DNA from: Carya illinoinensis
Taxonomy: Eukaryota > Streptophyta > Magnoliopsida > Fagales > Juglandaceae
Direction of reading: 5' to 3'
Length of the DNA stretch: 64,000 nucleotides
NCBI RefSeq assembly: GCF_018687715.1
Contig: NC_056762.1
Coordinates: 43,269,520 to 43,333,519 of the forward strand
A model generated the notes under the pieces. The model was not told the DNA's origin. It saw nothing but the letters and a program-made list of their open reading frames with translations, and did no database searches. Below, piece after piece: positions 61,958 through 64,000 of this stretch (positions within the stretch are counted from its first letter, which is position 1; each line of letters opens with the position of its first letter). A program made the position numbers and the translations under genes.

Positions 61958-64000
61958 TGTAACAGCCCGCTAGAAATTCAATTGTGGAATTTCTTTTGAC
62001 CTTAAGAACCTCGTGAAAATTCCGTAAGTTTACATGAATCGACTAATCGCATAGGTTTTAGCCTGTCAACATAGTTAGTGTTATCACTCACTATGGTGCC
62101 AGAAATGCGATTTTAATTATTTGAGATAGTTAGAAGTGTCAGAATACATTATAGTCTACACCACTAGGTTTAATTGAATATTTAGGATTTTTCAGTATTA
62201 AGTTTGTTACGTTTATTTTTGGAGTGAATAGTAATCTCGATAAACGTACTAAATGCAGTGTTTTCAAAATCACAGTGTGAAATGTCCAAATTAGGTTAGC
62301 GAAATTTTATTTGGATACTTGGCAAGATCTTAACCACACATAATGAATAGTATTAGATACTTAGCACAAAGAGAAACCATTAGATGGAATTGTGAAGGAA
62401 ATCAAGGTGTGAGATCATGACACCTAAGCAAAATACACATTTGGAAAATATCTTAAGAACATAGATTTAAAATACACATGGAAAGATTTTAACCACCTTA
62501 CTCTTCCAAGTCTACTCCACATTAGAAAATATTTTAAGCTAATTTCGTAGATATTATTGGGTAAAAATATCTTGAGTTAATTTTTGTAGATATTATTAGG
62601 TAAGAGAGTCCTACACTCCACTCTCACTCCGGTAAGAGAGTCCTACACTTAACTCTCACTTCGGGTAAGAGAGTCCTACACTTAACTCTCACTCCAGCCT
62701 CATCTCTTCTATATCTTATCCACAAGTATCTCCAGCCACCCCTCCCCACGAAATTATCTTCATTTATGCTTTCCATTGAAAGAATACCAAACACTCTCTC
62801 TCGGACAGCTTTTAGGAGTTCTTTTGCACACCCATTTCGAACCTTTTGTAAGTGTTTTATCATAAAGTCTCCTTCATATAAGTTGTTCCTCTTTGAGTCT
62901 AGTTTCCGTAGATGTATTTTTCGTATCATTCCATGGTCATTTGGTCAGTCAAAAGTATTTTTAACCATGGAAAGGTCATTCTGGGCGTGAATCTGGAGAG
63001 TATGTTATAGTTTGGAGTTTTTAACCAAGCTAATGGATAGATATTGGTCCGAAATTTTTATGGAGTATTGTTAACATGTATATATGACTATTGGTTGAGG
63101 ATTTTTGCATGATTAAAGGTTTTGATGAAAGATTTTCTTAGATTTAGAAACTTAGAAACTGGAAGAGGAAAAACAGTTTCTGTTTTGAGAAAGTTTAACT
63201 CTTTGGTGGTCTAAACCTATTCTAATGACTATGATAATTTTATTGGAGGATCCTAAGCATCTTATATACATGTTATATTATTATTTTGAAGATATTTGAT
63301 GTTAGTTTCAAAGATATGAAATTTTATGTAAAGAGATATTCAGATAAGTCAAAGTGTGAATGTTCTTGGCTAAATTTATGTTTTGGTTAATTTTTAACCA
63401 TGTGATCTTGAATTAGAAGCTTATATATGTTTTAAGACATCTTTTTAAACCATGTGATGGTTTGGTTTGAAGATCACATATTTATAAGTCATAGATCAAA
63501 AGGTTGATCAAAACAAGTTGGAAACAAAAATCAATAGAAATAGCATATGAGAATTTCGGCCCTATGGAGTTTTAATAGTTGTGATTAGTTTTAAATTTTT
63601 CTGAGTTGATATTTAAATTTAGGACAAAATTTACATGAGAAATGTAAATTTTGGAAACTTTTGGAGTTAGTATGCAAAATCCTTAAGTTATGGGTAAAAC
63701 GGTCATTTTCCCACATGTAGAGAGTAAAATAAAAATTTTACTCTTTAAGTTAGTATTTTCCATATTTCAAATTATTAGTGATTTAGTTCTAACTTTTAGA
63801 ATCACTAATTACAGTTCCTCGTGATCGCGCTTGAGGTTTTATAAGAAACGTGGAAATCGAGGTAAGTTAGCTTTTAACTTACTAGCAGTCTACTGTGTAT
63901 GTGTGCTAAGTAAAAGAATTACAGTGTATGTATGTATGTTATCATATATGTCATGCCATGCCAAGTTATCATGTAATTGTCTATTATACAGAATTTATTC
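61958..64000 (+). mobile_element. Long terminal repeat (partial) of an LTR retrotransposon inserted in copia fragment
   Basis: Begins abruptly with TGTAACAGCCCGCTAG directly after copia coding sequence; TG is the standard LTR start, and TGTAAC-type starts are common in plant gypsy LTRs. More than 2 kb of non-coding sequence follows to the window end without a gag frame. It includes a three-fold tandem repeat (62599-62695). The other end is outside the window, so superfamily and target duplication cannot be checked. Confidence 0.55.
62599..62695 (+). repeat. Three tandem copies of a 32-bp unit
   Basis: Units start at 62599, 62631 and 62664, each GGTAAGAGAGTCCTACACT followed by a variant of TAACTCTCACTCC. 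Copies differ at only a few bases. Confidence 0.9.

Noticed and set aside
62624..62929. 101-aa minus-strand frame with a repeated peptide
   Set aside because: The repeat (VKCRTLLPE twice) comes from the 32-bp tandem DNA repeat in the LTR.

Overview
The window is nuclear DNA of a eudicot plant. The genes have introns with GT-AG borders, intergenic DNA is very AT-rich, and there are chloroplast and mitochondrial targeting leaders, plant-only families (CDPK, S40, GGPPS small subunit) and plant transposons. The AT-rich 'GATGAG' MITEs and the L1 tail ending in ACYTATCAAAA suggest a tree of the Fagales, possibly Juglandaceae; that placement is inference.

Layout, left to right: (1) 211-2829 minus, a RidA/YjgF-type plastid deaminase gene that seems to have lost one small exon. 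(2) 4026-5949 minus, a membrane RING-H2 protein of the NEP1-interacting type, 5 exons, 230 aa. (3) 10322-12689 plus, an SR-like protein with one C-terminal RRM, 487 aa. (4) 16338-20696 plus, a calcium-dependent protein kinase, 8 exons, 533 aa. (5) 21763-22101 minus, translation factor eIF1/SUI1. (6) 23717-28206 minus, augmin subunit 4, 13 exons, 429 aa. (7) 28312-29709, a MULE-type transposon carrying gene fragments, sitting about 100 bp upstream of the augmin start codon. (8) 30496-33986 plus, an RNI-like (leucine-rich-repeat) protein, 6 exons, 352 aa. (9) 34484-42868 minus, an organellar aconitase whose ninth exon is damaged and which has one GC splice donor. (10) 44471-48063 minus, a complex I assembly factor of the NDUFAF2/mimitin type, 8 exons, 164 aa. 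(11) 51079-52194 plus, an intronless chloroplast ATP synthase gamma chain. (12) 55725-56300 plus, an S40/DUF584 protein. (13) 57808-58722 minus, the catalytically inactive small subunit of GGPP synthase. (14) 59785-61957, a decayed Ty1/copia pol fragment cut off by a long terminal repeat that begins at 61958 and runs out of the window.

Exon borders were found by eye from open reading, family knowledge and splice sites. In every intact multi-exon gene the exon phases add up to an exact multiple of three, which supports the models. The genes are unrelated housekeeping and regulatory genes, not a cluster or pathway. The most unusual theme is retroposition: at least eight places have a target-site duplication of 13-19 bp around a very short A- or T-rich insert (9-85 bp). 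Several inserts end in the same L1-like tail, and most lie in introns. These, the gene-carrying MULE, two SINEs, several MITE families and the damaged aconitase and RidA genes are the main points for follow-up.
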